This document shows, piece by piece, positions 37,415-49,699 of a DNA stretch of 64,000 nt; positions within the stretch are counted from its first letter, which is position 1; every line of letters begins with the position of its first letter. The DNA comes from Lumnitzera littorea (Eukaryota; Streptophyta; Magnoliopsida; Myrtales; Combretaceae), in assembly GCA_024138015.1 (NCBI GenBank), contig JAMXBB010000006.1, positions 75,244,001 through 75,308,000 of the forward strand, in the 5' to 3' direction. The notes below the pieces were generated by a model. It did not search any database and was not told the DNA's origin. It saw only the letters and a program-made list of their open reading frames with translations. Position numbers and translations under genes: made by a program.

Positions 37415-38162
37415 TACGGTCTCATGGTTAGCTAGTTTTCTCTTTTTTGAGAGGATCTCCTTTGTGAACTTTACATAGAGGGCATTTGCTTGAGCGCATG
37501 CATAAATGGGATGTTGATATTTAACTTTTTGAAAACATTCAAAAATTTAGAAAATTGCTAGTCGAGCTTTTTCTGCTTTAACCTCCTTAGAAAAAGAATA
37601 GGAGGAACATAAGGCTTCACATCAGCCTTTTTCTACTTTGATCCTGCCTCATCATCCTTTCTTTTCTCATTTTTGGTAGATGGCTCCTTATTCTTCTCAA
37701 CTTGCCTGGGATCCTTCCATGTAACCTCCTCTAACTCTCTTCCATTCCTGAGAGTTATGGCATTCACCTCTTTTGGGTTCTTTTCAATGTTGCTGGTAGT
37801 GAACCCTAAGGGTGGTTACTTAGTATTTCCGAGATCTAACCCATTTACACCTCTAAATTATGAATAGCAGCATCTTGGTTTTGAAATTTCATGTCAACCC
37901 TTTAGATAAAACTAGTCATAAGCTCCTCCAGACTCGACTTCTTCTCCTTTAGTACTTTATAAGCATTTTGATTCTCTCGCTAAGAGAAGTTTGGATGATT
38001 CCTCTAATTGGGATTATAGGTGTTCGAGTATGGATTATGATTCCTCTTATTGAGATTGTTAACAAAGTTAGCCTATTCAGAGGTCGTGCTCATAGATGGA
38101 GTTGAAGGAAATATTGTTTGGCAGTCCATTGTGTCGTGGGTGCCTCCACAAAGGGTATACAC

Positions 38163-38390
38163 TGTAATACCCCTTACATGCCTGGAGAGAGGAACTCTAA
38201 TCATCGAGGCGCCTTTTGGTGTAGTGGCTTGGAGTACGTCGAAACTCCGGAGTTAAGCGTGCTCATGTTGGAGCAATCCCAGGATGGGTGACCTCCTGGG
38301 AAGCAGCTGCACCAAGGGACAAAACCGTGCGGCGTTTCATGCCAAAGCGGACAATACCTCAATGGAAGGAGTTCCGGTCGGGTCGTTACA
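38163..38390 (+). repeat. Cassandra solo LTR (Cassandra-1)
   Basis: 228 bases, starting TGTAATACCCC and ending GTCGTTACA, with perfect target duplication tacac (38158-38162 and 38391-38395). It carries a 5S-rRNA-like segment, the hallmark of Cassandra TRIM elements. The matching LTRs at 61213-61440 and 61551-61778 are of the same length and family. It sits in the gag region of element B, in the opposite strand sense. It is much better preserved than its surroundings, so it probably arrived late. Confidence 0.9.
38240..38303 (+). promoter_or_regulatory. 5S rRNA-like internal promoter region in Cassandra-1
   Basis: agttaagcgtgct (38251-38263) equals the box A core of plant 5S rRNA genes, and ggatgggtgacctcctggg (38282-38300) the box C zone, both unchanged. 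In 5S genes these form the RNA polymerase III internal control region. In Cassandra they lie inside the LTR. It is not a 5S gene: the outer parts of 5S rRNA are absent. Confidence 0.88.
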
Positions 38391-38399
38391 TACACCACT

Positions 38400-39130
38400 G
38401 GTAGATTACAACTAAAGCTCCTAGCATTAAGAAGCTTATTTATCTAGCTCATCATTTGTTCTATCTACCAACTATATGTATTTGATGCCATCTCCTCAAT
38501 CAGCCTATAAGCATCTTCTACTATCTTACTCATTGAAGCTCCCTCAGAGGCTACATTGATCATTGTACGAAGTTGGGCTCTCAAACCATTATAGAATGTC
38601 TACACCTGAGGCCATATAGGAAGCCCATGCTGAGTATACCTCCCTAAAATCTCCTTGTACCTTTCCCATGCCTCGTACAAGGATTTGCCTTTGTATTGCA
38701 TGAAGGATGTGATGTCACTTTTAAGTTTAGTAATACGGGTAGGAAGGAAAAAATGAGAGAAATTTTTGAGCCAATTGATGCCTTGCTGTAACCGAGCTAG
38801 AGGGGAGCAAATTAAGCCAACTCTTTACCTTATCCTTCAATCAAAATGGAAATAATTAGAGACGAATGGCATCTTCCAAAACACCATTACTTTTGAAGAT
38901 CTTGCATATTTGAAGAAAATTCTAAATGTGTTCATTAGTATCCTCATACAAAGATCATCCAAATTGGTTGGTTTGCGCCATTTGTATTAGTATAGGCTTG
39001 AGTTTGAAGTTTTCAGCCTGAATTCTAGGGCACATGATAGTAGTTGCTACTCCTTGAATACTAGGAACAAAATATTCTCAACGGGTTCGATTATTTTCTT
39101 CGTTTTGGTTTCTACTTTCATTATTTTCTG
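38400..39130 (-). pseudogene. Element B gag (broken)
   Basis: Pieces on the minus strand match element A gag: an ATTIM/RIQAENFKLKPILIQ block near 38980-39050, FLQICKIFKSNGV near 38900-38950, and W-NLLPSSSVTA near 38760-38800. Stops occur throughout, several as TAG or TAA at glutamine positions. A further gag-side stretch continues to about 37500, beyond the Cassandra insertion. Confidence 0.7.
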
Positions 39131-40410
39131 TCATGATCTCTATTGGCTTTTGATTTAAGTGTATGCGTTCTCATCTAAGCCTATGGAAAGCATGTTCAAT
39201 CTCGGGGTCAAAGATTAGTAATTCCAAGTTTGCACTTCTAATCTGACACATACACTTATGGGGAATTTTTTTTTTTTTAAGGTAAACTAGGACAAAACTG
39301 TAAAAAGCTAAAAACCCATTCTAAATGCAAAGACTCTAATCAAGTGGAAAGCAAGGATATCGACAACAATTTAATCCTACCGAATGAATTGTATAACGAT
39401 TGAAAAGTGAACATACTCTAGCCAATGCACGTTAATGAAAGCAACAGCGTTTACGAAAATAGACTAACATGAAAAAAAATGAATGAGATATTCACTAAGT
39501 GATAAGAAGCTTAATACATATGATCAACGCAACGTAATGATTAATTTTTTTTTTTTTTAAACTGAGTGAATAACATATCAACTATTAACGCAATTTTTCC
39601 CACAACTTTCAAAATGAAAAGGAACATTGAAACTCCGAGACAATTCAACCAGCAATTAAATCAAACAATTAAACATGCTCCTAATAAAGTATATTAATAA
39701 AACTTCCATAAAAAAAAGAAGATTAATAAAATAAAACCCAACCTAAGTGCCAAAGAAAGTGGACTTACTGGACCCAGATTACTCCAATGCGAATGCAACA
39801 GTGATCGTGGAAGCAATCTCGTCGAAGCTCCTCAGCGTGATATCGCAAAAAGTGGCCTGTACGTGAATTGATGCTCAACGGCGCAAGCGTGAATGCATGG
39901 AGACCCGAAATTGCTTGTTTAAATTCGATCTGCGGGTGAGTCCAACTTGCAATATTAATTAAACTTAATGGAAACTAAAACCAATGAAATAATGTTCCCA
40001 GTGCGAAAATCTTGAATCTAGATGCAGGTGGATCTCTACTAACTTATATTGTGAATTAAAAACAATTATCAACTAACAAATGAAAGGACGATGATGAATT
40101 GAAAATTCTTCAAGAAACCAAGCTATCCAGATTGCTTCAGCAGGTGAAATGCGGTGGACTTGCTACAAGACATGACCTGAAACAGAAAAACTGTAAACGA
40201 GATGAAAACTAAAACTAATGAATTTGAACAAAGAAAAATCACTGAAGTAACAACTAAAAGTGTAATTATTGAAAACTAATTGAGATGCATGAAAACTAAA
40301 AATTGAATAGAGCAGTAAATTAAAATCACTACCTAACATAAAAAAAAGGGGAAAAAGAGAAGCCAAGTTTAAAAATAGAATTGAGAATTTAATATTAGTT
40401 TAACATAGTC
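39131..40410 (-). other. Leader region of element B
   Basis: The noncoding stretch between gag and the primer site. AT-rich, no frame recognised; poly-T runs at 39268 and 39545. Confidence 0.6.
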
Positions 40411-40426
40411 CTTGATAATTGTGCTA
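40411..40426 (-). other. Primer binding site of element B (tRNA-Asp type)
   Basis: The minus-strand 16-mer is TAGCACAATTATCAAG, aligned with TGGCGCCGTTGCCGGG. Most differences are G-to-A or C-to-T. It sits six bases inside the LTR end, exactly as in element A. Confidence 0.7.
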
Positions 40427-40432
40427 AAAACT

Positions 40433-42070
40433 TGATGTGTACGATTTCCTTTAAAAATAATTTTTTAATAAAAAACACTTTGACAAATAAACTGGATTGT
40501 ACATTGTAATAGAAATAACTGGTAAAATCAGGTTATTCTCAGGTACTGAAAACTAAATATTAAATTAGTTGAATTTCTTTCTTAACTAGGCGATCAAAAC
40601 AGAACGATGAAACAAATTAAAATAAAAGGAACTAATTGACTATGACTGTAAATGAACTAAAAATAAAATACTAACGTCATAAGGAAAGAATTTACTAATA
40701 ATAGTATGAGATCTCAACAAAGTTATCATCTGACGAATTAATATATATTTGTAAAAAATGATATAATTAATTAATTGATCTTTAATTAGATTCATAAGAG
40801 TTTATTTCCCTTTCAAGTTGATATTACCCTAATTATAGCAAAAACAATCCTTTTGAGTAATTTATTTATAATCTCTTATTATGTACTAAATTTTTTCTTA
40901 CAAAATTTACTACCCTAATTAATATTAAGATTCATCCATATTTCTATGTCATAAAAATTAATAATAATTGCCTTATGAACGTAAATCCTAAAACTAATTC
41001 TAAGCACATGTTTCCATGTAAACAATTAAATCAATTCTATTCCGATTTTATATAAAGCATCCATTCCCTTTTAAGTTTTTCAAGCTTTATTCGCAAAAAT
41101 ATTATTAACCAGACAACAAAATCACGAACCCTGAAATCAAATAATTAAAAATCCAATCAATTAAATGGTAATATATAATAAAGTCATGTATTGATTAAAT
41201 CATCAAGTTATTCCAAAATCCCATTAAATCTAATTTAGTTCATGGAAAAAATAAAGATCACACAAAAGAATTGAAGAAACATGATAAATCTTGAAAGTAA
41301 AAAAAGATTAGAAAACCCAATTATAATTCATTTGATTTTCAATCCAGTCTATTCTTGAATATTTTATACTCTTATGACTAATCCTAGAATTTGTCTTCAA
41401 TCCTTTGAATGTGGAAAAATTGGAAGAAAAACCAAATCTTCTGTGTACCCCCGCGACAACGGAAGCTAAAGAAAAATATAAAACCTAAATTCTATGAAAA
41501 ACTGAAAAAAAAAATCCTGCTTTTCAGTAATGGAAATTGAATTGTATATCTTTCCTTCACATGCTGACTTTCTTTTTTTATTCCTTTTTTTCTTTTTCTT
41601 TTTTACTTTTTATAAAAAATCTAATTGCGCATGTGATTTACTTTTCAATAGATGGGCACCTGACATGAATTTTATGTTGGTTTCGCTCTCGCATGACGTG
41701 GCTGAACAACTCTCTGTGCATTACATCGAAACTTAGGCTTCTTTATTTCCTTTTTCTATGACCGTAGCTTGCTCTTCCACATGTGAACCTAAACATTCTG
41801 AACATGATGGGCTAGAGTGCTTCAAAATTTTGCGGGTCGAACACTTCATCAATAAGTGGGCTTGAAGCTTACTTATGCATGGACTTTGTAACCAAGATAC
41901 GTTGGAGATTTGTTGAGACAAGAGTGGTTCAATTTCCACTTTTTGGTTGGATATTCCTTTATATATATATATTTCTTGAATATGCACATTTTTCATATCA
42001 AAAGTATAAAGATATACACATTAGTGTAATATAAAGTGGAGATAAAATTATATAAAATTATAGCTTATCA
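40433..42070 (-). repeat. Element B 5' LTR
   Basis: Direct repeat of 27018-28648. Starts TGATGTGTACG and ends CTTATCA on the plus strand. Confidence 0.88.
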
Positions 42071-42115
42071 CGCTCACTGTATACCTTAGTAATTTCTGAG
42101 CTTCAAGATATATCA
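42071..42115 (+). repeat. Element C 5' LTR, last part
   Basis: Short end of the split LTR: 'ccttagtaatttctgagct' matches 'ctttagtgatttctaagct' of the 3' LTR, and both end atatca. It is followed at 42124 by the primer site. Confidence 0.8.
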
Positions 42116-42123
42116 TATAATCC

Positions 42124-42135
42124 TGGTATCAAAGT
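42124..42135 (+). other. Primer binding site of element C (tRNA-Met)
   Basis: tggtatcaaagt against the initiator-Met site TGGTATCAGAGC: ten of twelve, both differences transitions. It starts nine bases after the LTR end. Confidence 0.8.
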
Positions 42136-42322
42136 TTTAGGTCGTGATCGTGAGCTACGTTTTGAAGTAGTTGATTTTGTTATAGTGTATGTTTGTTCTG
42201 TTATACTCTGTTCTCCACTTGAAAAACAAAGAAAGTTTTTAGTTCACTATTTGAATCATATTTTCTATGTTTGTGAGAATTTTCTATGTAAGTAGAGAAT
42301 TTTCTAAAGTTTTGTATTAAGA

Positions 42323-43321
42323 ATGTCAAATCTTAGTGTTCAAGGAGAGATTAATAATGTCGGAAGTGATGCTCATGGATATAGCTGTAACACCAAATAG
42401 ACCCCATCAACTACTGATGAGCAGATACAAGGCCTTGCTACTATTGTGACCAATCTAGTTATTTCTATACAACGAGCCATAAAGACTAGGTTGCAAGAGA
42501 GAGTTGATGTTGAACAAGACTAAGGAGTGGAAGATAGGTTGAGAAGACAGATTGGTGAGCATTGAGCACCTAAAGCTATTAATGTAAACCCAGCTTACGA
42601 GAATGAGACTTGAGTTGAATGAAGTAGAGGAGCATGATGAGGAGGGGTTGTATGGTGGATTAGGAAAACGTGAGCTTAAGGCTCCTAGAGGAACTAGGCA
42701 TCTTTAGGTGCAAATTCCAAGCTTTAATGGGTCTGATAATGCGAATGACTACCTGGATGGGAGGAAAATATCGAAAAGAGAGTTAACTTTTATGATTACG
42801 AAGATGTTGTTCATATTTAAGTAGCTACATTAGAATTTTCTAAGTATGTAGCAATATGGTGGAAAAATTTATAGAATGTATGTTAGAGAACCCGACATGA
42901 AGTTCGAACATGGAATGAGATGAAAAGAGTTCTGAGGAGCAAGTTTGTTCTAGAACAGTATGAGCAAGACACTTTCGAACATCTCCAAGACTTAAGATAA
43001 GGTAATAGATTATTGGACGAGTACATTTGAGAATTTCATTTACTAATGATCCAATGTGATGTTGATGAACTTGAGACACGAACTATAGCATGGTTTATTT
43101 TTGGGATTAGTACTCAAATAGGTAATATAGTAGAATTACAAAGGTTTAGGACTCTAGATGAGACTATTCGAGTAACATAAAAGGTCGAAAGGTAGAAGCG
43201 AAACCAGATCAGCCGAGTACCAAGCAACCGATTGAACTTGCTAAGTAAGAGTGGTATGTTAAGTCGACCTAGATATGACCGAGTTCAATATAATTCCAAG
43301 GTGGACCATTGAGGTTAGATG
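42323..43321 (+). pseudogene. Element C gag, first part (broken)
   Basis: The ATG at 42323 starts MSNLSVQGEINNVGSDAHG; element D gag starts in the same style (MSDLSMNVNAGDN). Later blocks: KRVNFYDYEDVVHI, ATLEFSKYVAIWWKNL, TWNEMKRVLRSKFVLEQYEQ and DELETRTIAWFIFGI, all standard for this gag family (compare 53441-53731). There are many stops, mostly TAG. The gene is then split by solo LTR E2 and resumes at 46811. Confidence 0.8.
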
Positions 43322-44540
43322 TGTAAACCCCGTAAATTTAGCTATTTAAGAGTATAAGTGAACCCTAATACTAGAAATGACTTGAAGAGTCTTTAAAATC
43401 AAGTAAGATAAAAATTTAATAAATCATAAATTTAAATATATTATAAGTAGTAAAAACCTTAGAAATTGATCAAAACTCTACATCGCATACTAAAACCCTA
43501 AAACTGACTTATACGTCATTAATCGAAATTGAACCCAAAATTATTCGAAACCCTAAAATCATTAACATAAACATATAAAATAGTTAAATATTACTCAAAA
43601 ATGATAAAATTATAGTCGATTGTAATTTTCGACTAAAATGCCTATTCGTGTGAAATTATAACGAAATCACTATAATAATTTGTAAAAATTATAATTGTAA
43701 CGGGTATCAATTAAATTGATAAAATTTCACAAAAATTTGAAAATTAATTTATGAGGAGAATCGTTATAATTTATATGATTCGAATAATTACATATATTTG
43801 TTAATAATTTTCATTTTCCTTCTCTTTAATTTCTAATTTATCTCTTTTTTTTCTTTCCTTTCCCAATTCATTTGCCACGTTCAGAATTCAAGATTGGAAA
43901 AGAAAATTGCAAGTGTTGAGTGGAAAATAAAAGAAAAATGAAAAATAAAAATATTGGATAAATACTTAGCTTAAATTTTAAGCTAACTCACATATATAAA
44001 AGGAGGAAAAAAAAAAAGAAAAAGAAAAAGAAAAAAATTTTGCACAAACCGAAAACAGGAAGCAAACCGTAAGGAGAGAAAAAGAGAAAGAAATAAGAAA
44101 AAGAAAGAAAGAAAAGAAGAAGAAAAAAAAGGAAGAAGGAAGAATTAGAAGAAAAAAAAAAGGTAAATAAATTATTTTAGATGTATGTTATATAGGATAT
44201 ACATGTAAAAATGAAGTATTTGTATAGTATTTTTTTTAATATAACATTAGTAATACATAAATTGAATAATATATGTATGTATAAGGCTAAGTTTGTATAC
44301 ATGTATAAATATAGATATATTATATGAAAAGAGTATGTATTATGTATTATGTAATTTTTTAGAAATACGTATGATTAATATTAAGGATTTATATTAAATA
44401 ACTATAGTAGATATATATATATTTGTACCGTGAACTTTATATATATATATATACCCATGTATAATTATTTTCGTGTATATATATATGTACTCGTGTAGTA
44501 TATATGTAGTGGGTTATTTTTATAAGTATGTATATAAGAC

Positions 44541-44573
<33 letters not shown>

Positions 44574-46805
44574 TATATGCTTTGGAGTATACGGCATAAT
44601 ATATGTATAATATATAGTATACATATTTTATAATAAATATTATGTAAATATATATACCAAATATATATAATATAAGAATGAGTATTGGTAAATTATCTAT
44701 ATATATATATAGGTCTTCGGAAATTATATAGGTATATTATTATGTATAAATACATATACATATATAATACGTGTAATGTAGAGTATAAGATAGATAAGTA
44801 GTATATTGAATATGTATTAGCATATATAATATATTTACTAAATTTGTAAATATGTAAGGTGTCTATGTGTATATATATATATATATAATACCGTGATTAA
44901 GGATTTTTGTAAAAATAAAATTATAACATATATTATAAGTATATATATATATTAAACGTAAAAGATATAAATAATGGGAAAATGAGAAATAATAAAAATA
45001 ATAAAGGCAATAATAATAATATTAATCATAATAAAGTTAAAAATCTCAAAAAGAGGAAAATATACTTAAAATGATAAAAATATCGAATATATGATTTCAA
45101 TAATTATTAAATCATAAACATGTTAAGAAAAAGCTCAAATTAATATTTTATAATTTTTAAACTTAAATAATAATTTTGGTGATATATTTAAATTATGAGT
45201 CATAATGTCTAAAACGGATATCATCGTGTAAACGTACATCCGAAAACGATAAAAAATAACTATAAGTTCGCAAGTATTGGAATTAAAATGAAAAAGTTAC
45301 AAAATACATAAAGGAAGTCTTATAACGTATAAATATAAGAAAATAGTTACTATTAACCCCATTGAGTATGATAAACCCTATAAATATAAGACTTGGGGTA
45401 TATTGGGGAACTAAATAAACTACGATAGACTTTTAGTTAATTAAGGAGTTTGACTTTACAGAATACTTATAAGTGTTATTATATTTTAGGTGTTCAATAT
45501 CAAGTTCTGGAAACCTCAAAGGTTTGGAGAATAAGCAATAATCCAGGTGAGGGAGTTCTAATGACCTACTACTTGCTTGTGTGTGTTACTTGTATGATGT
45601 TTTACTGCTTGCTGTCGCTTGTATGTTTGAATGACCGTTGTGCTTGTATGCCATCATCTGTGTGATCACTTTTTTTTAATTTGATAAATATAAATATTTG
45701 ACATAAATAACCGGTTCTATTTGTCGCATGTCCATGACTTAATAAATGTATGGATGGAGAGTTTTAGCTTTGCAAAATGTTGAAAAGGGTATTTTTGGAA
45801 AAATTTTTCCTAATCTTAAACGTATTTTGTACGATTTTGATAAGGGCCGTAGTGCAAGAAATGATATTTTATCGTTAAGGCAAAGTTAGCATGGGTTCTC
45901 TACTTGATAGCGAGAGGACTCGCTTTATTGTGCCTGTAAGGCCTTAGTTAATTTTGGCTTGCGAGATGGAGTCGCAAATTTGGCTAATTTTGGCTTGCGA
46001 GATGGACTCGCAAGTTGTGCACGAGAGGCCTTGGAGGGTGGATAGTCCTAGTTTGGAATCCCCCTATTTGAATTGAAATTTTCTTTTTCGGCTAGGGTAA
46101 TAGTCGAGTGCAACCTAGGGGGTAAGGCCCCTAAGTAGCCTCATGCGGGTAAGCTGAGGTGCCCTGTACAGGTAGGTACAAGGGATAATTGAAGTGTAGA
46201 CAACGTAATTCTACACCTTCCATAGTTCTAGACTTCTATGGATGTGTTGCTTGCATTCATCGCGCCTGCATTCATTTTGTATGTAGATAGCTTGCTTGCA
46301 TATATAATAATAATGTGTGATAACTTGCTTGAACGGTAGTGGTGAGGAACGAACTCACTGAGCTGTTATATGCTCACTCTCTTATAGTTTCTTTTGCAGG
46401 TTTACTTACATTGAGATTGGGATAAGTCTCGAGTGCCGAGTGTGAGATGAAGATATGTATCTTAGTATTAGGAATAGCTGAGTACCCTTTAGATGATACA
46501 TAAACATCCTTGTTGATAATTTAATTTTTCTTGTATTTCTTTTATAATATTGGTATATCTTATCTTATTATTTGGTAGGGGATATTGATTCTCTATGGTT
46601 CTGAAGAACTGTGGGATATCAGATACCTATAGTTATTTATATTAGTATTTTACAGTAAATTATTTACTTAAAAATCAGTAACCTTAGTGATTAATCATTT
46701 ATAGTCTTGCAATGTTTGACTTGCAAAGTGATTTTCATATCATGGGTGCACACATGTTATGGAAATTTTAGATAATCCTATTAGGCCCCCTTTAGGGTCA
46801 TGACA
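43322..46805 (+). repeat. Solo LTR E2 (3484 bases)
   Basis: Starts TGTAAACCCC, ends GTCATGACA, with perfect target duplication agatg (43317-43321 and 46806-46810). Reverse-complementing it gives close similarity to the start of E1 (33643 onward), e.g. 'gggggcctaataggatta'. It holds a purine-rich zone (43990-44165), a long TA microsatellite region (44220-44960) and a 'ctcactctcttatag' zone before the end. No coding region. It is a solo LTR of an absent, probably Del/Tekay-type element. Confidence 0.88.
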
Positions 46806-47000
46806 AGATGCCAAGCAGACTTGATGATAGTTGAGGCAAGAGCAAGGTCGAGGAGCCTAAGGTTAGGAAGGACTAAAGTTAGAGCTCAAGAAGGAAGACT
46901 TTAGAGATTAACTCCTTCAAGTGTCTTAGTTTTGGACATGTGGCTAGTCAATGGCTGAACAGACATGTCATGATTGTTAAGAGAGACAAGCCTTAATTTG
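46806..47000 (+). pseudogene. Element C gag, zinc-knuckle end
   Basis: After E2, gag resumes; SFKCLSFGHVASQW lies at 46913-46954. It matches the CCHC knuckle C.KC..FGH....C with the first and last cysteines changed to S and W. It precedes the protease. Confidence 0.75.
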
Positions 47001-47930
47001 AAGTGGAGAGTGCTAGTGAAGGAGAAGATAAAGTTGGAGTTAATCAACTATTGGAAGAATTCCAAGAAGATTCTAATGTCGTGACACCACCTGAAATAGG
47101 ACTTGAATATTGTTTTGTCGTACGATGATCTCTCAATACCTTTATGTCTGACAAGAATGAGTAGTTGGAGAACCTCTTCTGTACAAATTATCAAGTGAAT
47201 GGCAATTTTTGTGCATTAATCATTAATGGAGGGAGTTGTACTAATGTGATATCATAGGGAGTAGCTAAAGCCTTGAAATTGCCTACAAGATTCATTAGCT
47301 AAATGAGAAGAGAGGTCTACCTATTGTCGAGCAAGTTAAAGTACCCATTACTATTGGTGACACATACAAGGATGAGGTACTATGCGACATACTATCTATG
47401 TATGCCTCACATATATTACTTGGCCGACTTTGGCTATTTGAATTGACAGTATTACATGATGGATATAAGAATACTTACATGTTACACAAGGACGACTAGA
47501 AGGTTATACTAACCACAATGAGCTTCAAGGAAGTATAGGAGTCATAAGAGAAGATTACCTATTCACTTTAGCGAAAGTCTTTGGTGATTTCTTAGGCCTC
47601 ATTTTCTAGGTACACTAAGTTAGAAGAGTATGTACTTTCGTTAATTAGGAAGCTCCTAAAGTTAAGAGAAGTTGGAACTCTTCCTATCAATGTGTAAATA
47701 TTACTTCAAGAGTATGCTATGCTGACCTATTTCCTATTAAGATACTGGGAGGTTTACTACCCATTAGAGGTATAGAGCATTGTATTGACCTTTAGCCCTA
47801 AGCTACTCTACCTAACTAACCTGCTTATAGGCTTAACCCTGAGCAAGTTGCTGAGTTGAAGAAATAGGTTGATGAGTTGATTGATTGTGAATATGTCTAA
47901 GAGAGCATGAGCCCCTATGCCATACAGCTG
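47001..47930 (+). pseudogene. Element C protease and linker (broken)
   Basis: NYQVNGNFCALIINGGSCTN marks the active site at about 47187-47245. The catalytic aspartate of (I)DGGSCTN reads N, which fits a G-to-A change. Frames then break repeatedly until the reverse transcriptase. Confidence 0.75.
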
Positions 47931-48787
47931 TTTTGGTGCCAAAAAAGGATGGCTCATGGAGAATGTGTATCGATAGCCGAGCGATAAAAAAAAACCCTAT
48001 TAAGTATTAATAATCGATCCTTCAACTAGATGATATAGTCAATGAGTTGCATGGTGTATGGATATTTTCAAAAATTGATTTAAAGAGTGGCGACCATTAG
48101 ATTAGAATAAGACCTAGGGATGAATGGAAAACGACCTTCAAAACAAAAGATGGTATGTTTGAATGGATGGTAATGCTGTTTGGTCTGACAAATGCACCAA
48201 GCACTTTTATGCGACTCATAAATCATGTCCTAAGACAATTGATTGGCAATTGCATTGTTGTGTACTTTGATGATATTTTGGTATGTAATGCTAACCTCAT
48301 ATCCTATGTCGCGCACTTTAGATATGTGTTTAATATCCTTCGTACCGAGACATTATTTGGCAATCTAAAGTGTGTATGCTACCAAAGCGAGGTAGTATTC
48401 CTTAGTTATACTATTTCTAGAGGAGATATCAGAGTTGATGATGAGAAAGTTTGAGCTATTCTTGAATGGCTAATGTTGACTAGTGATGTTGAAATAAGGA
48501 GTTTTCATGGTCTAGTTTCATTTTATTGAGATTCATTTGGAACTTTAGTTCCATAGTTGCCATACTAATAGAGTTGACTAGGAAAAACTTTGAATTCAAA
48601 TGGTCTAAGAAAGCTTAGAAAAGCTTTGATGAGATTAAATCTAGGTTGACTTTTGCTTCAATACTTGTCCTACTCGACTTTGAGAAATTTTTGAGCTAAA
48701 ATGCGATGCATCTAGAGTTAGCAATAGAGCTATTCTTATGCAGGAATGGCAATTAGTTTCCTATTTTAGTGATAAGCTTAAAGGAGC
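47931..48787 (+). pseudogene. Element C reverse transcriptase and start of RNase H
   Basis: VPKKDGSWRMCIDSRAIKK near 47936, ELHGVWIFSKIDLKSG near 48045, then an open frame from 48155 (MVMLFGLTNAPSTFMRLINH, CIVVYFDDILVCNANL), YFDD codons at 48263-48274 intact. RT then continues in broken frames; the RNase H begins with ECDAS-like residues near 48700 and FSDKLKGA at the D insertion. The catalytic site is intact, but the frame is not. Confidence 0.82.
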
Positions 48788-49615
48788 TAATGTGAACTAT
48801 GACCAAGAACAGATAAGGCCAGTTACTGGATGAGTCCAAGCTTGTAGAAAGCTTGAAAAGGGTTAATGGGGAAAGGTACGAAAGGGGTAAAATGACAAAT
48901 GAAATAATAAGCAAAGACCCACGAACAGCTCCAGAGGATATAATGCACTAAAGGAACTTCCGAGGATTCGTGGCACAATTTGATATGACACACGAATTGG
49001 TTCAATGAGGTTACTCGCCACCTAACCTTGATTAAGGGAAAGGATAAAAGTAATGTCGAGAGTAAATAAGTAGTGTTTATGCAAGGAAGAAAGTACTCAA
49101 GTGTATTGAAGGTAATTTGATGATCTTATGCCTATAAGTACAGGAGTATTTATAACCGCAAACTGGGGCAACTTGCCTAAAGGGAAAAAGACAAAAAGGA
49201 CCTTTTCCTAAAGGGGCAATGTATATGTTACAAAGGGAAAAAATGAATATACAAGGAAAATAATTATTGGTGCTATAGATTCTAATGTGATACTGTCCAT
49301 GTGACAAGGCGACATTGGCGGGTCGTTAGGAGATGCGGACAAAAAGTACGGATAGATGGGTTTGTCTGAATAAGGATGGCCTAGTCAATCCGGTCTCTAT
49401 CTCTTGGCTTCATGGTAAGGAAGAGGCCGAGTAATTGGTCAACTCGGTAAACGATACAATAATGGGTGGTCATATGGTACGACATTAGTGGTAACTTAGC
49501 AAGGAGGTACTCGGCCTTGGTAGGGGTTGATTAAAACATAAGGATTCGTCGTGCCAGCTTCTCTAGTCTTTGAGCTTGGCTACAGGTTAAGGGCCCCATA
49601 GCTTGATTCTCATCA
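48788..49615 (-). repeat. Element D 3' LTR (828 bases)
   Basis: Direct repeat of 54247-55100. Over about 110 compared bases at the start I count 12 mismatches, all transitions. The outer TG is mutated to TA here. Confidence 0.9.
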
Positions 49616-49626
49616 TTCCTACTGGG
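49616..49626 (-). other. Polypurine tract of element D (short)
   Basis: On the minus strand agtaggaa precedes the LTR start TGATGAGAATC. Short but in the right place. Confidence 0.45.
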
Positions 49627-49699
49627 TTGTTTTGGATTTGGGATCAAATTTGGATGGTGTTTGCTCAGTTCTTTATCAAGGTGATATGGACTGAGGTCG

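Larger units (their letters stand above)
27018..42070 (-). mobile_element. Athila-like Ty3/gypsy retrotransposon B
   Basis: Two LTRs, 27018-28648 (3') and 40433-42070 (5'), of 1631 and 1638 bases, both with TGAT...ATCA tips. On the minus strand follow the primer site (40426-40411), gag, protease, RT, RNase H, integrase, noncoding tail and polypurine tract (28649-28665). It lies within the 5' LTR of element C. Inside it are solo LTR E1 (33643-37134) and a Cassandra solo LTR (38163-38390). The flanking pentamers catct and cgctc do not match, so the duplication is either decayed or lost. Coding regions are heavily broken. Confidence 0.85.

Noticed and set aside
38240..38303. Possible genuine 5S rRNA gene
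   Set aside because: Only the internal promoter zone matches; the 5' and 3' parts of 5S rRNA are absent and LTR tips with a target duplication enclose it.
38201..38398. 65-codon minus-strand frame
   Set aside because: It is the antisense reading of the Cassandra LTR with its 5S-like segment.
44220..44960. Possible origin or matrix-attachment region
   Set aside because: It is AT microsatellite belonging to solo LTR E2; nothing beyond base composition supports another role.
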